Assembly: GCA_949316235.1 (NCBI GenBank)
Contig: OX438750.1
Location: 2,680,501 to 2,744,500, forward strand
Length of the DNA stretch: 64,000 nt
Source of the DNA: Oegoconia quadripuncta
Lineage: Eukaryota > Arthropoda > Insecta > Lepidoptera > Autostichidae
Direction of reading: 5' to 3'
The notes beneath the pieces were generated by a model, which was not told where the DNA came from, did no database searches, and worked only from the letters and a program-made list of their open reading frames with translations. Position 1 is the first letter of the stretch. The number at the start of each line of letters is the position of its first letter. Positions 20,778-31,073 of the stretch are shown here, piece after piece. Position numbers and translations under genes: made by a program.

Positions 20778-23114
20778 ATGAACAAAGGCCGAACCCCGCC
20801 CACCAGGGTGTTCGTAAATACGCAGAGGGAGGTAGAGGAGCCGGGCAGGGTAGGAGGGAATAATTGCCTCCTCGAGCCCTCCCACGAGATCCCGACAGCA
20901 CCGAAGGGCGTCAAGCCGATCGTGCTGTCGGACTCCGAAGTATCGTCGCCAGCCCTACTGCTGTCGTCACCGGCCCCGGGGATACCGCCCCGGAGTCGAG
21001 GACGACAGCAAGTTCTCATGATGCCGGCGACGAGAATGATTGACGAAGCAGCAGGGAGTGAGGAGTGTTTCTCCCCACGGAGGGTCCTATCTGGAGACCT
21101 TCCGATGGACCTCCTCACTCCGGAACCAAGGTCGGAGGCGGCGCCGGATTTCCGGCACGCAAAGGATCAGGCCCGCAAAAGACTGCGGGCGTCGGCGTCC
21201 CAGTCGGACGAGTTGACAAGCGGCGACTCGCCCGACTCTAGACCCTTGGTGAGGCCCAGAACATCGGGGCCCGCCAAGCGCGGTAAAAGGGGGCGTCCGC
21301 CCACCACGGGGCGGTATGTGGGACTGGCTAAGGCCAAGGCGGAGCTCCTGGAGCTGAGACGCCAGGAGCTTCCACTGCAGGCAGAGGAGGAGGCGGCGGA
21401 GATGGTCCGCGAGACGAGCTGTAGGAGAGCGGCTCGTCTTGCGGACGCATCCCCGATGCTGAGTGGCGTCGAGGCGGAGGGTGCCGGCACTGTCGAGGAC
21501 CTGAATAAGCAGGTGCTCGACAGTGTTGGAACCATCATACACGTCGCCACAAAGTCCGGCAGCCTGAAGGGTACTTTTATAAAAGCCCTGAAGGCTGCCG
21601 CCGCCTCCATCACAGAGGCGACGGAAGAGCTGAGGCAGCGGACTACCTCAGACGAGACCGCGAGGCTGACCCGCGAAAATGCTCGCCTAAAGGCCGAGAT
21701 GGCCGAGCTCCGTAAGGAGATGGGCGAGCTCCGGGTCAGCCTCGAGCGGTCTACGGTGCAGATGCGGTCCTCTCCTCCAGGGAAGGACCAGGACCTCGAG
21801 CGCACCATCATGGAGCGAGTCGGCACCATGATGGGGGCGAGGCTCGAGGCCCTGGAGGAGAGGCTGCTGCCCGCGAGGCGGGAGAGGCCGCCATTAGCGG
21901 CGGATAAGAGGGCGGCAAATTCATCGATGCCGTCCTCGTCAGGTGCGGTAACCGCCGCTGCGCCCACCATCAGGCGCACACCACCACCGCCGCCTATAAC
22001 GGGTGCCTTACCCCCGGCAGCGACCATCCCGCCGGGGAAAAAGGCAACTAAAAAGACGAAGGGTCCGGCGAAGAAAGGGGTTGCCGGACCCTCAAAGCCG
22101 ACCCCTCGGGAGTCTCGACCACTGCCACCCGCGCCCACGTCTATGGACGAGAGCTGGGTGGCAGTGGTGAAGAAAAAGCGGAAGCCCCGAGCGCAAAGCT
22201 CGGGAGCTAATACGACGACGGCGGCTGCCAGACCTCCCGCCCCCCCCTCAAAAACACCGAGGGGAAAAAAGAAAAAGGGGGGTCCGACACCTAAGAAGGG
22301 GGCTGGACTCCGAGCCCCCCGTTCCGCGGCCATTGTCCTAACCCTCCAACCGGAGGCACGGGACAAGGGCGTCACCTACGGGTCGGTGATGACCAAGGCC
22401 AGGTCCAAAATCGAGTTGGACGGCCTCGGTATCACCGGCTTGAGGTCTCGTACGGCGCGGACGGGGGCCCTTATTTTGGAGGTCCCTGGAGCCACCAGCG
22501 GCCCAAAGGCAGACTCCCTCGCCACAAGGCTGAGGGAGGTCCTCGGCGAGGCCGATGTCCGGGTTACCAGGCCCACGAAGTGCGCAGATCTGCGCATTTC
22601 GGGCCTGGATGACTCGGTCACGTCCGAGGACGTCGCCGCTGCGGTGGCCAAGTCGGGGGGATGTGCGGTCGAGGCGGTCAAAGCCGGCCAAATCGTCCGC
22701 ACAGCCTTCGCCCAAGGGACCTCCTGGGTCCAGTGCCCAGTGGCAGCCGCCAAGAGGGTGGCCAGGGGGCGCCTGTTGGTCGGCTGGGTCTCCGCCCAGG
22801 TTAAACTGATGGAGACCCGGCCGACGAGGTGCTACCGCTGCCTCATGCTCGGTCACGTGAGGCAGGGGTGCACCTCTGCGATTGACCGCAGCGGCGAATG
22901 CTTCCGCTGCGGTCAAACAGGCCACCTGGCCAAGGAGTGCTCGGCCGCTCCTCGCTGCTCACTATGCGTGGCAGCGGGGAAGCCCGCCGAGCACCGGGCG
23001 GGGAGCAGGGCCTGCACGGGGGCGATAGCCCCCAAACGTGCAGGCTCTAAGGCGGCCGGACGGACCCCGGCCGCCGTTGCTCCCACTAAGGATCTGGTAA
23101 ATGCGGCCAAGTGA
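20778..23114 (+). CDS. LINE ORF1, Gag-like protein with zinc knuckles (778 aa)
   Basis: Nucleic-acid-binding protein that packages LINE RNA. The ATG at 20778 is the first in the frame; upstream codons belong partly to the target duplication. The first half is rich in Pro, Arg, Ser and Glu, with a probable coiled coil at about residues 295-335 (ENARLKAEMAELRKEMGELR). A Lys/Pro/Ala-rich segment follows. The end carries three zinc knuckles: CYRCLMLGHVRQGC, CFRCGQTGHLAKEC, and a longer one starting CSLC (about residues 685-750). This arrangement is typical of R1-clade ORF1 proteins. The stop TGA overlaps the ATG of ORF2. No frameshift is visible, so it may be recent. Confidence 0.92.
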   Translation: MNKGRTPPTRVFVNTQREVEEPGRVGGNNCLLEPSHEIPTAPKGVKPIVLSDSEVSSPALLLSSPAPGIPPRSRGRQQVLMMPATRMIDEAAGSEECFSPRRVLSGDLPMDLLTPEPRSEAAPDFRHAKDQARKRLRASASQSDELTSGDSPDSRPLVRPRTSGPAKRGKRGRPPTTGRYVGLAKAKAELLELRRQELPLQAEEEAAEMVRETSCRRAARLADASPMLSGVEAEGAGTVEDLNKQVLDSVGTIIHVATKSGSLKGTFIKALKAAAASITEATEELRQRTTSDETARLTRENARLKAEMAELRKEMGELRVSLERSTVQMRSSPPGKDQDLERTIMERVGTMMGARLEALEERLLPARRERPPLAADKRAANSSMPSSSGAVTAAAPTIRRTPPPPPITGALPPAATIPPGKKATKKTKGPAKKGVAGPSKPTPRESRPLPPAPTSMDESWVAVVKKKRKPRAQSSGANTTTAAARPPAPPSKTPRGKKKKGGPTPKKGAGLRAPRSAAIVLTLQPEARDKGVTYGSVMTKARSKIELDGLGITGLRSRTARTGALILEVPGATSGPKADSLATRLREVLGEADVRVTRPTKCADLRISGLDDSVTSEDVAAAVAKSGGCAVEAVKAGQIVRTAFAQGTSWVQCPVAAAKRVARGRLLVGWVSAQVKLMETRPTRCYRCLMLGHVRQGCTSAIDRSGECFRCGQTGHLAKECSAAPRCSLCVAAGKPAEHRAGSRACTGAIAPKRAGSKAAGRTPAAVAPTKDLVNAAK

Positions 23115-26100
23115 TGGCCATTCACCGGGTCCTACAGGCGAATATCAACCACTGCGCCGGTGCGCAGGACCTCCTCCTGCAATCCATGGCGCAGTGGTCG
23201 ATAGACGTTGCAGTGGTCGCTGAGCCGTACTACGTCCCCCCCAGTGATAATTGGGCAGAGGACGTGGACGGTTTGGTGGCCATAATAACTAAAAGAGGGG
23301 CAGAGGGCATACTGCCCCCTCCCACCTTGTCGAGGGGTCGAGGCTTTGTGGCGGTCCGCTGGGGAGAGATATGCCTTATTGGGGTGTATTTCTCCCCCAA
23401 CAGGACTCTCGCCGAGTTCGAAGCGTTCCTGGACCAGATAGGGGCCCTCATTGGGCAGACCCTACCGTGTCCGGCGCTCGTCGTGGGTGACCTCAATGCC
23501 AAATCGGTGGCTTGGGGTTGTCCCGCGACGAACACTCGGGGAGATCTCCTTGCGGAGTGGGCGGCGGCTGCCGGCCTCTGGGTTCTGAACCAGGGGTCGG
23601 CCAACACCTGCGTGCGCTGGCAGGGGGGGTCCATCGTGGACGTTTCGTTCACGACCCCCGCCGTCGCACGGCGTGTCCGTGATTGGAGGGTGTTGGAGGA
23701 TGTGGAGACGTTGTCGGACCACTTGTACATCCGGTTCGACGTCTCCACATCCACAGAACGCGCGGACACGCGACGTCGCCCCAACAGCCGAGGCTCGGCC
23801 CGATGGGCCTTGTCAAGCCTAAATCGCGAAGCGGTGGAGATTGCTTCCATTGTCCAGGCCTGGGTAACACCTTCCAGGCCTGTGGAGGTCGAGGTCGAGA
23901 GTGAGTGGTTCCGGGATGCGCTGTCGCAGATCTGCGACGCCAGCATGTCCCGGGCCAAACTTCGACCTCCGAAGCGTCAGGTGTACTGGTGGTCTCAAGG
24001 GATCGGAGAAATCCGATCCCGGTGTGTGGCGGCGAGACGCCAGTACACCCGGGCCCGCCGAAGGCGGGTCCGCGACGCCGACTTGGAAGCCCAGCTGTAC
24101 GGTGCCTATCGAGAGGTTAAGAAGGCCCTACAGCTCTCCATCGCCGACGCGAAGGCTAGTGCCAGAGCGGAGCTCCTCGAGACTCTGAACCGTGATCCAT
24201 GGGGGAGGCCGTATAAGATGGTCAGGGGCAAACTTCGCCCCTGGTCGCCCCCCCTGACGGCGAGTCTCGAGCCTCGACTGCTGGAGGAGGTTGTTTCGTC
24301 GCTGTTTCCGATCGGGGCGGAACACCTCCCTCCAGCGATGGCGCCCCCACGACGTCACGCCGACGTCGTGGATGCGAGCGCAGAAGTCGAGATCCCTCCG
24401 GTAACGGAAGGAGAGCTAGGCGCGGCCGTGTTAAGGATGAAATCCAAAAACACGGCACCGGGACCCGACGGAGTCCCGGGACGCGTCCTGGCTCTGGCAC
24501 TGGAGGCCCTCGGGGGGAGATTCCGCGGTCTACTGGACGCCTGTCTACAGTCCGGCCGTTTTCCGGTTATCTGGAAAACCGGCCGGCTCGTCCTGATAAG
24601 GAAGGACGGGCGTCCCGCGGAATCCCCCTCAGCCTACCGTCCGATCGTGCTGCTGGACGGGGTCGACAAGCTCTTCGAGCGCATTATATGCTGTCGCCTC
24701 GTCAAGCACCTCCGAGACGTGGGCCCCGACTTGTCCGAACGTCAGTTCGGATTCCGAGAGGGAAGGTCGACCGTGGATGCGGTCGGCCGTATCAAAGCCC
24801 TCTCGGAAGAGGCGGCCGCCCAGGGCGGGGTGTTACTGGCGGTGTCGCTCGACATCGCAAACGCCTTCAACACCCTTCCCTGGGCCTGCATCATGGAGGC
24901 ACTCCGCTATCACAATGTGCCTCCATACCTGCGCCTCATAGTAGGGGCCTACCTCTCGCAGAGATACGTAGAGTATCCGGTCCGGGATGGTACGCTGGCA
25001 AGGTGGGAAACGTCGTGCGGTGTTCCACAGGGTTCGGTCCTGGGCCCTCTCCTGTGGAACGTCGGGTACGACTGGGTGCTGCGGGGCGAGCTCCTTCCCG
25101 GAGCAGAGGTCACCTGTTATGCAGACGACACGCTGGTGACCTCCCGGGGAAGCTCGTACCGAGACGCGGCACGCCTCGCCACTGTGTCAGTAGCACAGGT
25201 GGTGAGGCGCATAAGGATGCTCGGCCTGGAGGTGGCCCTCCACAAGTCCGAGGCGCTGTGCTTCCACCGCACCCGGAAGGGGCCACCTCCCGGCGCGAGC
25301 ATCCAAGTCGGTGGCACTCGGATCGAGGTCAAGCCCGAGATGAGGTATCTCGGACTCGTCCTCGACCCGCGCTGGAGTTTCCGCAGACACTTCGCCCGCC
25401 TGGCCCCCCGATTGATCGCGGCATCAGCTGCCCTCAGGCGGCTGATGCCAAACATCGGGGGGCCCAAGTCGGCAAGCCGCCGCCTGTATATGGGGGTGGT
25501 GCGATCGATGGCCCTTTACGGGGCCCCGATCTGGGCGGAGACCCTGACGGCCCGTAATATCGCCCTCTTGAGAAAACCTCAGAGGGTGATGGCCGTCAGC
25601 GTCATACGCGGTTATCGCACCATCTCATGTGAGGCGGCGTGCGTATTGGCGGGCACACCTCCCTGGGACCTGGAGGCGGAGGCCCAGGCGTCACTGTACA
25701 AGTGGCGCAGGGACCTCCTCCTCCGGGACGAGCATCCTGCTCCCAGGGAGGTGGAAGTGCGGAAACTCCTGGCTCGACAGTCCGTGTTGGGGTTCTGGGG
25801 GGTAAGGCTGGCCTCGCCAGGGGCCGGCCACCGGACTGTCGAGGCGCTCCGCCCAGTAATAAGGGACTGGACGGAGCGCATGTGGGGCTCGCTTACCTTC
25901 CGGGCGGTGCAGGTTCTCTCGGGGCATGGCTGCTTCGGGAGATACCTGCACCGGATCGCCGGACGGGAAGCGACCGACGAGTGCCATCACTGTGGCTGCC
26001 ACGAGGACACGGCGCAGCACACCCTTGAGGAATGCCCAGCCTGGGCAGGGGAGCGCCGCGACCTCGTCGCAGCGGTAGGGGACGATCTCTCCTTGCCGGC

Positions 26101-26287
26101 CATAGTCAAGGCTATGGTCGGCGACGAGAGGTCGTGGAAAGCGGTCCTCTCCTTCTGCGAGAGCGTGATCTCGCAGAAGGAGGCGGCGGAGAGAGAGAGG
26201 GAGGCCGATCCCTCCTCTCATCCCATCCGCCGCAGACGCACTGGGACCCGGAGAAGGGCGTATGCCCACCTTCTCCCCCCTACCTAG
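23114..26287 (+). CDS. LINE ORF2, endonuclease and reverse transcriptase (1057 aa)
   Basis: It nicks target DNA and copies LINE RNA in place. Residues 1-215 form an APE-like endonuclease (QANINHCAGAQDLLLQSM, VAEPYY, VVGDLNAKSVAWG, then LSDHLYIRFD). Residues about 440-720 are the reverse transcriptase (APGPDGVPG, SAYRPIVLLDG, FGFREGRST, VSLDIANAFN, GVPQGSVLGPLLWN and the active-site CYADDTLV near residue 668). A C-terminal Cys/His motif, CHHCGCHEDTAQHTLEEC, lies near residue 957. The order and motifs fit the R1 clade, many members of which insert at fixed sites. The reading frame is intact. Confidence 0.95.
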   Translation: MAIHRVLQANINHCAGAQDLLLQSMAQWSIDVAVVAEPYYVPPSDNWAEDVDGLVAIITKRGAEGILPPPTLSRGRGFVAVRWGEICLIGVYFSPNRTLAEFEAFLDQIGALIGQTLPCPALVVGDLNAKSVAWGCPATNTRGDLLAEWAAAAGLWVLNQGSANTCVRWQGGSIVDVSFTTPAVARRVRDWRVLEDVETLSDHLYIRFDVSTSTERADTRRRPNSRGSARWALSSLNREAVEIASIVQAWVTPSRPVEVEVESEWFRDALSQICDASMSRAKLRPPKRQVYWWSQGIGEIRSRCVAARRQYTRARRRRVRDADLEAQLYGAYREVKKALQLSIADAKASARAELLETLNRDPWGRPYKMVRGKLRPWSPPLTASLEPRLLEEVVSSLFPIGAEHLPPAMAPPRRHADVVDASAEVEIPPVTEGELGAAVLRMKSKNTAPGPDGVPGRVLALALEALGGRFRGLLDACLQSGRFPVIWKTGRLVLIRKDGRPAESPSAYRPIVLLDGVDKLFERIICCRLVKHLRDVGPDLSERQFGFREGRSTVDAVGRIKALSEEAAAQGGVLLAVSLDIANAFNTLPWACIMEALRYHNVPPYLRLIVGAYLSQRYVEYPVRDGTLARWETSCGVPQGSVLGPLLWNVGYDWVLRGELLPGAEVTCYADDTLVTSRGSSYRDAARLATVSVAQVVRRIRMLGLEVALHKSEALCFHRTRKGPPPGASIQVGGTRIEVKPEMRYLGLVLDPRWSFRRHFARLAPRLIAASAALRRLMPNIGGPKSASRRLYMGVVRSMALYGAPIWAETLTARNIALLRKPQRVMAVSVIRGYRTISCEAACVLAGTPPWDLEAEAQASLYKWRRDLLLRDEHPAPREVEVRKLLARQSVLGFWGVRLASPGAGHRTVEALRPVIRDWTERMWGSLTFRAVQVLSGHGCFGRYLHRIAGREATDECHHCGCHEDTAQHTLEECPAWAGERRDLVAAVGDDLSLPAIVKAMVGDERSWKAVLSFCESVISQKEAAEREREADPSSHPIRRRRTGTRRRAYAHLLPPT

Positions 26288-26666
26288 CGAGGCTGGGTGG
26301 TGACTCGGGGGAGTCACCACCCACACGCAAGCCTCGCGAGAAGGCGCGCGTGGTGTTCCCACGCGCCTTCTTGAGGTGGCTGGACCAGGAGATTCCTCCC
26401 TGCTCCAGCCTATAGGAGGGCCCGCCGCCGCCGCTGCCCTGGCGGCGGGCGCCGCGCTGGCGTGGCTGCGGACGATTACCGAGGGGTACCCGTGGCCACG
26501 CCGATTCGGTGCGCGCGGAGGAACACCGGGGGGTTTTTAGTGGGTAGGACCGCTCCCGTCTGGAGCGGTGAGTCCCACATATCCTCGCCGCTGACCCCCG
26601 TCAGCGGCGGGTCGAACGCGTAAATGTGTTTTCCCCCCGACAAAAAAAAAAAAAAAAAAAAAAAAA
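26288..26666 (+). other. LINE 3' UTR and poly-A tail
   Basis: GC-rich with self-pairing parts (GCGAGAAGGCGCGCGTGGTG / CCACGCGCCTTCTTG; GGAGCGGTGAG). It ends in 25 A's. The same UTR, diverged, is found at 30110-30489. Confidence 0.85.
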
Positions 26667-29106
26667 GGGGTGGGGGTTGATACCAAAAAAGTCAATATTG
26701 GTGTCATTATTTAGGTTTTTTGGGACGTTGATTACGAAAATGCCATTTGTTTTGAAGCTAACCCCTTGGGGTTAGAGAATGCGATAAGGGTGAGTTGAGA
26801 TTTTTCGAAAAACAGCCCCCTGGTGTGTGAAATGGGGGTTGAAACCATAAAATCGATATTGGTGTCGTTATTTAGGTTTTTTGGGATGTTGATTATGAAA
26901 ATGACATTTATTTTAAGCCAACCCTCTAGGGGTGAGATAGGGGTGGGGGATGATACCAAAAAAGTCTATATTGGTGACGTTATTTAGGTTTTTTGGGACG
27001 TTGATTGCGAAAATGACATTTATTTTGAAGCTAACCCCTTACGGGTTGCGATAGTGGTAGGGGTTAAAATCACAAATTCAAATTGGTGTCGAAGTCGAAG
27101 AGTCAAAGTCTCAAATTCGAAGGCTCAAAGTCGAAGGCTGAAAGTTGAAGGCTCAAAGTCGAAGGTTAAAAGTCGAAGACTCAAAGTCGAAGACTCAAAG
27201 TCGAAAGCTCAAAGTCGAAGGCTCAAAGTCGAAGGCTTAAAATCGAAGGCTCAAAGACGAAGGCTCAAAGTCGAAGGCTCAAAGTCGAAGACTCAAAGTC
27301 GAAGACTCAAAGTCGAAAAGTAAAATTCATAGTCAAAGTCATGTCAAAGTCATAGTCAAAGTCATAGTCAAAGTCATAGTCAGGGTCATAGTCAAAGTCA
27401 TAGTCAAAGTCATAGGCAAAGTCATAGTCAAAGTCATAGTCATAGTCAAAGTCAAAGTCAAAGTCGTAGTCAATGTCATAGTCGAAGTCATAGTCAAAGT
27501 CATAGTTAAAGTTTTAGTCAAAGTCATAGTCATAGTCAAAGGGGTGAATAGAATTTCCAAATTTGGCACGTAGGTTCCTTACGAGGTCTAGGGGAGCACT
27601 AAGAAAGGATTTTTCAAAATTCACCCTTTAAGGGGGTGAAACAGGAGTGGGAAGTTTGTATGAAGAAACAGTATAACTTGGACATTTCGACTATTTTCGA
27701 CTCGAAACTTCGCAAGAGTACTCCTAGAAACAAATAAGCTAATACGTGTTTTGAGATTTTTCGAAAAACAACCCCCTGGGTTGTGAAATGGGGGTTAAAA
27801 CCGTAAAATCGATATTGGTGTCGTTATTTAGGTTTTATGGGATGTTGATTTTGAAAATGACATTTATTTTAAGTTAACCCTCTAGGGTTGAGATAGGGGT
27901 GGGGGTTGATACCAAAAAAGTCAATATTGGTGTCATTATTTAGGTTTTTTGGGACGTTGATTACGAAAATGCCATTTGTTTTGAAGCTAACCCCTTGGGG
28001 TTAGAGAATGCGATAAGGGTGAGTTGAGATTTTTCGAAAAACAGCCCCCTGGTGTGTGAAATGGGGGTTGAAACCATAAAATCGATATTGGTGTCGTTAT
28101 TTAGGTTTTTTGGGATGTTGATTATGAAAATGACATTTATTTTAAGCCAACCCTCTAGGGGTGAGATAGGGGTGGGGGATGATACCAAAAAAGTCTATAT
28201 TGGTGACGTTATTTAGGTTTTTTGGGACGTTGATTGCGAAAATGACATTTATTTTGAAGCTAACCCCTTACGGGTTGCGATAGTGGTAGGGGTTAAAATC
28301 ACAAATTCAAATTGGTGTCGAAGTCGAAGAGTCAAAGTCTCAAATTCGAAGGCTCAAAGTCGAAGGCTGAAAGTTGAAGGCTCAAAGTCGAAGGTTAAAA
28401 GTCGAAGACTCAAAGTCGAAGACTCAAAGTCGAAAGCTCAAAGTCGAAGGCTCAAAGTCGAAGGCTTAAAATCGAAGGCTCAAAGACGAAGGCTCAAAGT
28501 CGAAGGCTCAAAGTCGAAGACTCAAAGTCGAAGACTCAAAGTCGAAGACTCAAAGTCGAAAAGTAAAATTCATAGTCAAAGTCATGTCAAAGTCATAGTC
28601 AAAGTCATAGTCAAAGTCATAGGCAAAGTCATAGTCAAAGTCATAGTCATAGTCAAAGTCAAAGTCGTAGTCAATGTCATAGTCGAAGTCATAGTCAAAG
28701 TCATAGTTAAAGTTTTAGTCAAAGTCATAGTCATAGTCAAAGGGGTGAATAGAATTTCCAAATTTGGCACGTAGGTTCCTTACGAGGTCTAGGGGAGCAC
28801 TAAGAAAGGATTTTTCAAAATTCACCCTTTAAGGGGGTGAAACAGGAGTGGGAAGTTTGTATGAAGAAACAGTATAACTTGGACATTTCGACTATTTTCG
28901 ACTCGAAACTTCGCAAGAGTACTCCTAGGAACAAATAAGCTAATACGTGTTTTGAGATTTTTCGAATTCAACCCCCTGGGTTGTGAAATGGGGGTTAAAA
29001 CCATAAAATCGATATTGGTGTCGTTATTTAGGTTTTATGGGATGTTGATTATGAAAATGACATTTATTTTAAGTTAACCCTCTAGGGTTGAGATAGGGGT
29101 GGGGGT

Positions 29107-30489
29107 GCGACGTCAGACAACCTCCTCGTGTGCTCGGTGGTTACTTGTCCTCCTGGATACGTCTGGGGGGAACGGTAGCTGCTGGGCCGGTGCACCCTGG
29201 GCATCGGTCAACAACTTCCCTTTTAAGGGTTCTTGTTGGCCGATGGCGAATAGTCTGACACCGGGGGGGCTCCTCCGCGTGTCCTCTGGTTTAGCAGAGG
29301 GCACTGCGGATGGAGCAGGAGACGCTCCCCTCCTAGTGGGGGAGTAAGGGTGGGCTCGGTGTGCACTCGTACTGCCGCCGAGCAGGCGTGGGGAGGAGGA
29401 ACCTCCTGGTGGGGAACTTCCTACCCCTTGCCACCGCCGGGCTCGTAATCCGGGACCGCGGCTTTCAGCTGCAGTCCGGGACCGAGGGTCTTGGCTTAAC
29501 CGCCCGGACCGCGAGGAAGGAAAACCTCTATAAAAAACCAGCCCAAGTTTCGGCTCCGAGGCCCGCCTCGGCGCCGAAATGCCCTCGTCGTCCCACTCCC
29601 GAAAATTCGTTTTCGGGAGTGGAACGACGAGGGATGGTGGAGGGCGAATTCCACCACAGCGGGCTGCGGCGAGGAAGCGGCGCTCCCTGAGGAATGCCCA
29701 TCTGGGCAGGGGACGCCGTGGAATCGTCTGCAGCACTTGGGCGACCTCTCCTTGACGACTGCAGCTAAGGCTGCGGCCGTCGACGAGAGGTCGTGGGAAG
29801 CGGCCCTCTCCCTCTGTTCGCAGGGGGAGACGGCGGGAGGGTTGGAGGGGCGGTGTTCACCCCGCCTCCTCTCCGGGCCTCCCGCTGTTGCGGGCCGCTA
29901 TGGTAGGGGACGACCTCTCTGTTGAGAGGTCGTAGCCGTGCGGGACGGCCACTCTTTGCCGGCCGCAGCCAGGTCCGAGCTGCGGACGCCAAGGAGAGGC
30001 CGTGGAAAGCGGTCCTCTCTCTCTGCGAGGTCACTCGCAGAGCGAGGGGAGATGCAGCCGCATGGGGGGCACGGAGAAGAGCTTATCTTTAATGATAGGC
30101 GATCCTCTGCCCCCCTACCCTGCGGGGCCGTGGGTGGCGATCCGGGGGGATCACCGCCCACACATAGGCCCCGCGAGAAGGCGCGCGCGGTGTTTTCCGC
30201 GCGCCTTCTAGAGGTGGCTGGACCAGGCGATTCCTCCCTGCTCCAGCCCAGAGGTGGGCCTGCCGCCGCTTTGTCCTGGCGGCGGGCACCGCGCTGGCGT
30301 GGCTGCGGACGAATACCAGATGGTACCCGCGGCCACGCCGTCAACGGCGCGCGCGAGGGAACACCCAGGAGTTTTTAGTCGGTAGGCCGGCACCTTCTGT
30401 GCCGGAGTCCGACATAATCCGCCCCCCTCCCCCGAGGAGGGCGGATAAGCATGAGCGTTTCTCCTGGTAAAAAAAAAAAAAAAAAAAAA
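29107..30489 (+). mobile_element. Short, internally deleted relative of the R1-type LINE
   Basis: 1.38 kb. It starts GCGACGTCAGACAACC, a plausible 5' UTR, lacks nearly all coding sequence, then joins the ORF2 end (GAGGAATGCCCA, GACGAGAGGTCGTGG) and the same kind of 3' UTR and A tail. It is flanked by GGGGTGGGGGT (29096-29106 and 30490-30500). It probably depends on a full LINE for copying. Confidence 0.8.
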
Positions 30490-30617
30490 GGGGTGGGGGT
30501 TGATACCAAAAAAGTCAATATTGGTGTCATTATTTAGGTTTTTTGGGACGTTGATTACGAAAATGCCATTTGTTTTGAAGCTAACCCCTTGGGGTTAGAG
30601 AATGAGATAAGGGTGAG

Positions 30618-31073
30618 TTGAACACTTTGAACCCACCGGGTATGCCATATCACAGACTTTTACTACGTGTGGGTGCACCTGTTATGTTATTGAGAAATTT
30701 AAAGCCACCCAAACTTTGTAACGGTACTAGGTTGCAAGTCAAGGCTTTGCACCGGAACGTAGTAGAGGCCACTATTTTAACAGGACCTGCTCAGGGAGAA
30801 ACAGTGTTTGTACCGCGTATTCCATTAATACCAAATGATCTTCCCTTTGAATTCAAAAGGCTTCAGTTTCCACTAAAGGTCTGTTTTGCCATGACAATAA
30901 ATAAGTCGCAGGGGCAAACTCTCAAATTCGCCGGAGTAGACCTACGACAGGACTGTTTCTCTCACGGTCAGTTCTATGTGGCAGGCTCACGTGTAAGTTC
31001 ACCTCAAAGTTTGGTTCTATTGCTACCACCTTCAAACATGGCAAAAAATGTTGTTTATAAGGAAGTACTTTAA
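30618..31073 (+). pseudogene. C-terminal end of Helitron Pif1-like helicase
   Basis: LNPPGMPYHRLLLRVGAPVM, NGTRLQVKAL, FAMTINKSQGQTLKFAGVDL and QFYVAGSRVSS are the last helicase motifs of the Helitron Rep/Hel protein. The segment begins without a start codon, directly after repeat-unit sequence (GAGTTGA at about 30615), so only about 150 of well over 1,000 residues remain. The stop TAA is at 31071-31073. Confidence 0.92.

Larger units (their letters stand above)
20735..26666 (+). mobile_element. R1-type LINE, nearly full length
   Basis: GC-rich, unlike its AT-rich surroundings. It has two ORFs, a 3' UTR and a 25-A tail. GGGGTGGGGGTTGA lies on both sides (20721-20734 and 26667-26680) as a 14-bp target duplication. 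The leader before ORF1 is only 43 bp, so the 5' UTR is probably cut off. Confidence 0.93.

Noticed and set aside
21167..22375. Long minus-strand frame (402 codons) inside LINE ORF1
   Set aside because: A by-product of GC-rich codon use on the opposite strand; no motif, and ORF1 on the plus strand explains the sequence.
27054..28774. Ser/Lys/Arg-rich and Thr-rich frames over the minisatellites
   Set aside because: Repeats of 14 and 12 bp stay open in several frames without selection; no start context or homology.
30618..30660. Genuine start codon for the helicase frame
   Set aside because: The frame opens with TTG in a truncated region; it is the end of a much longer protein.
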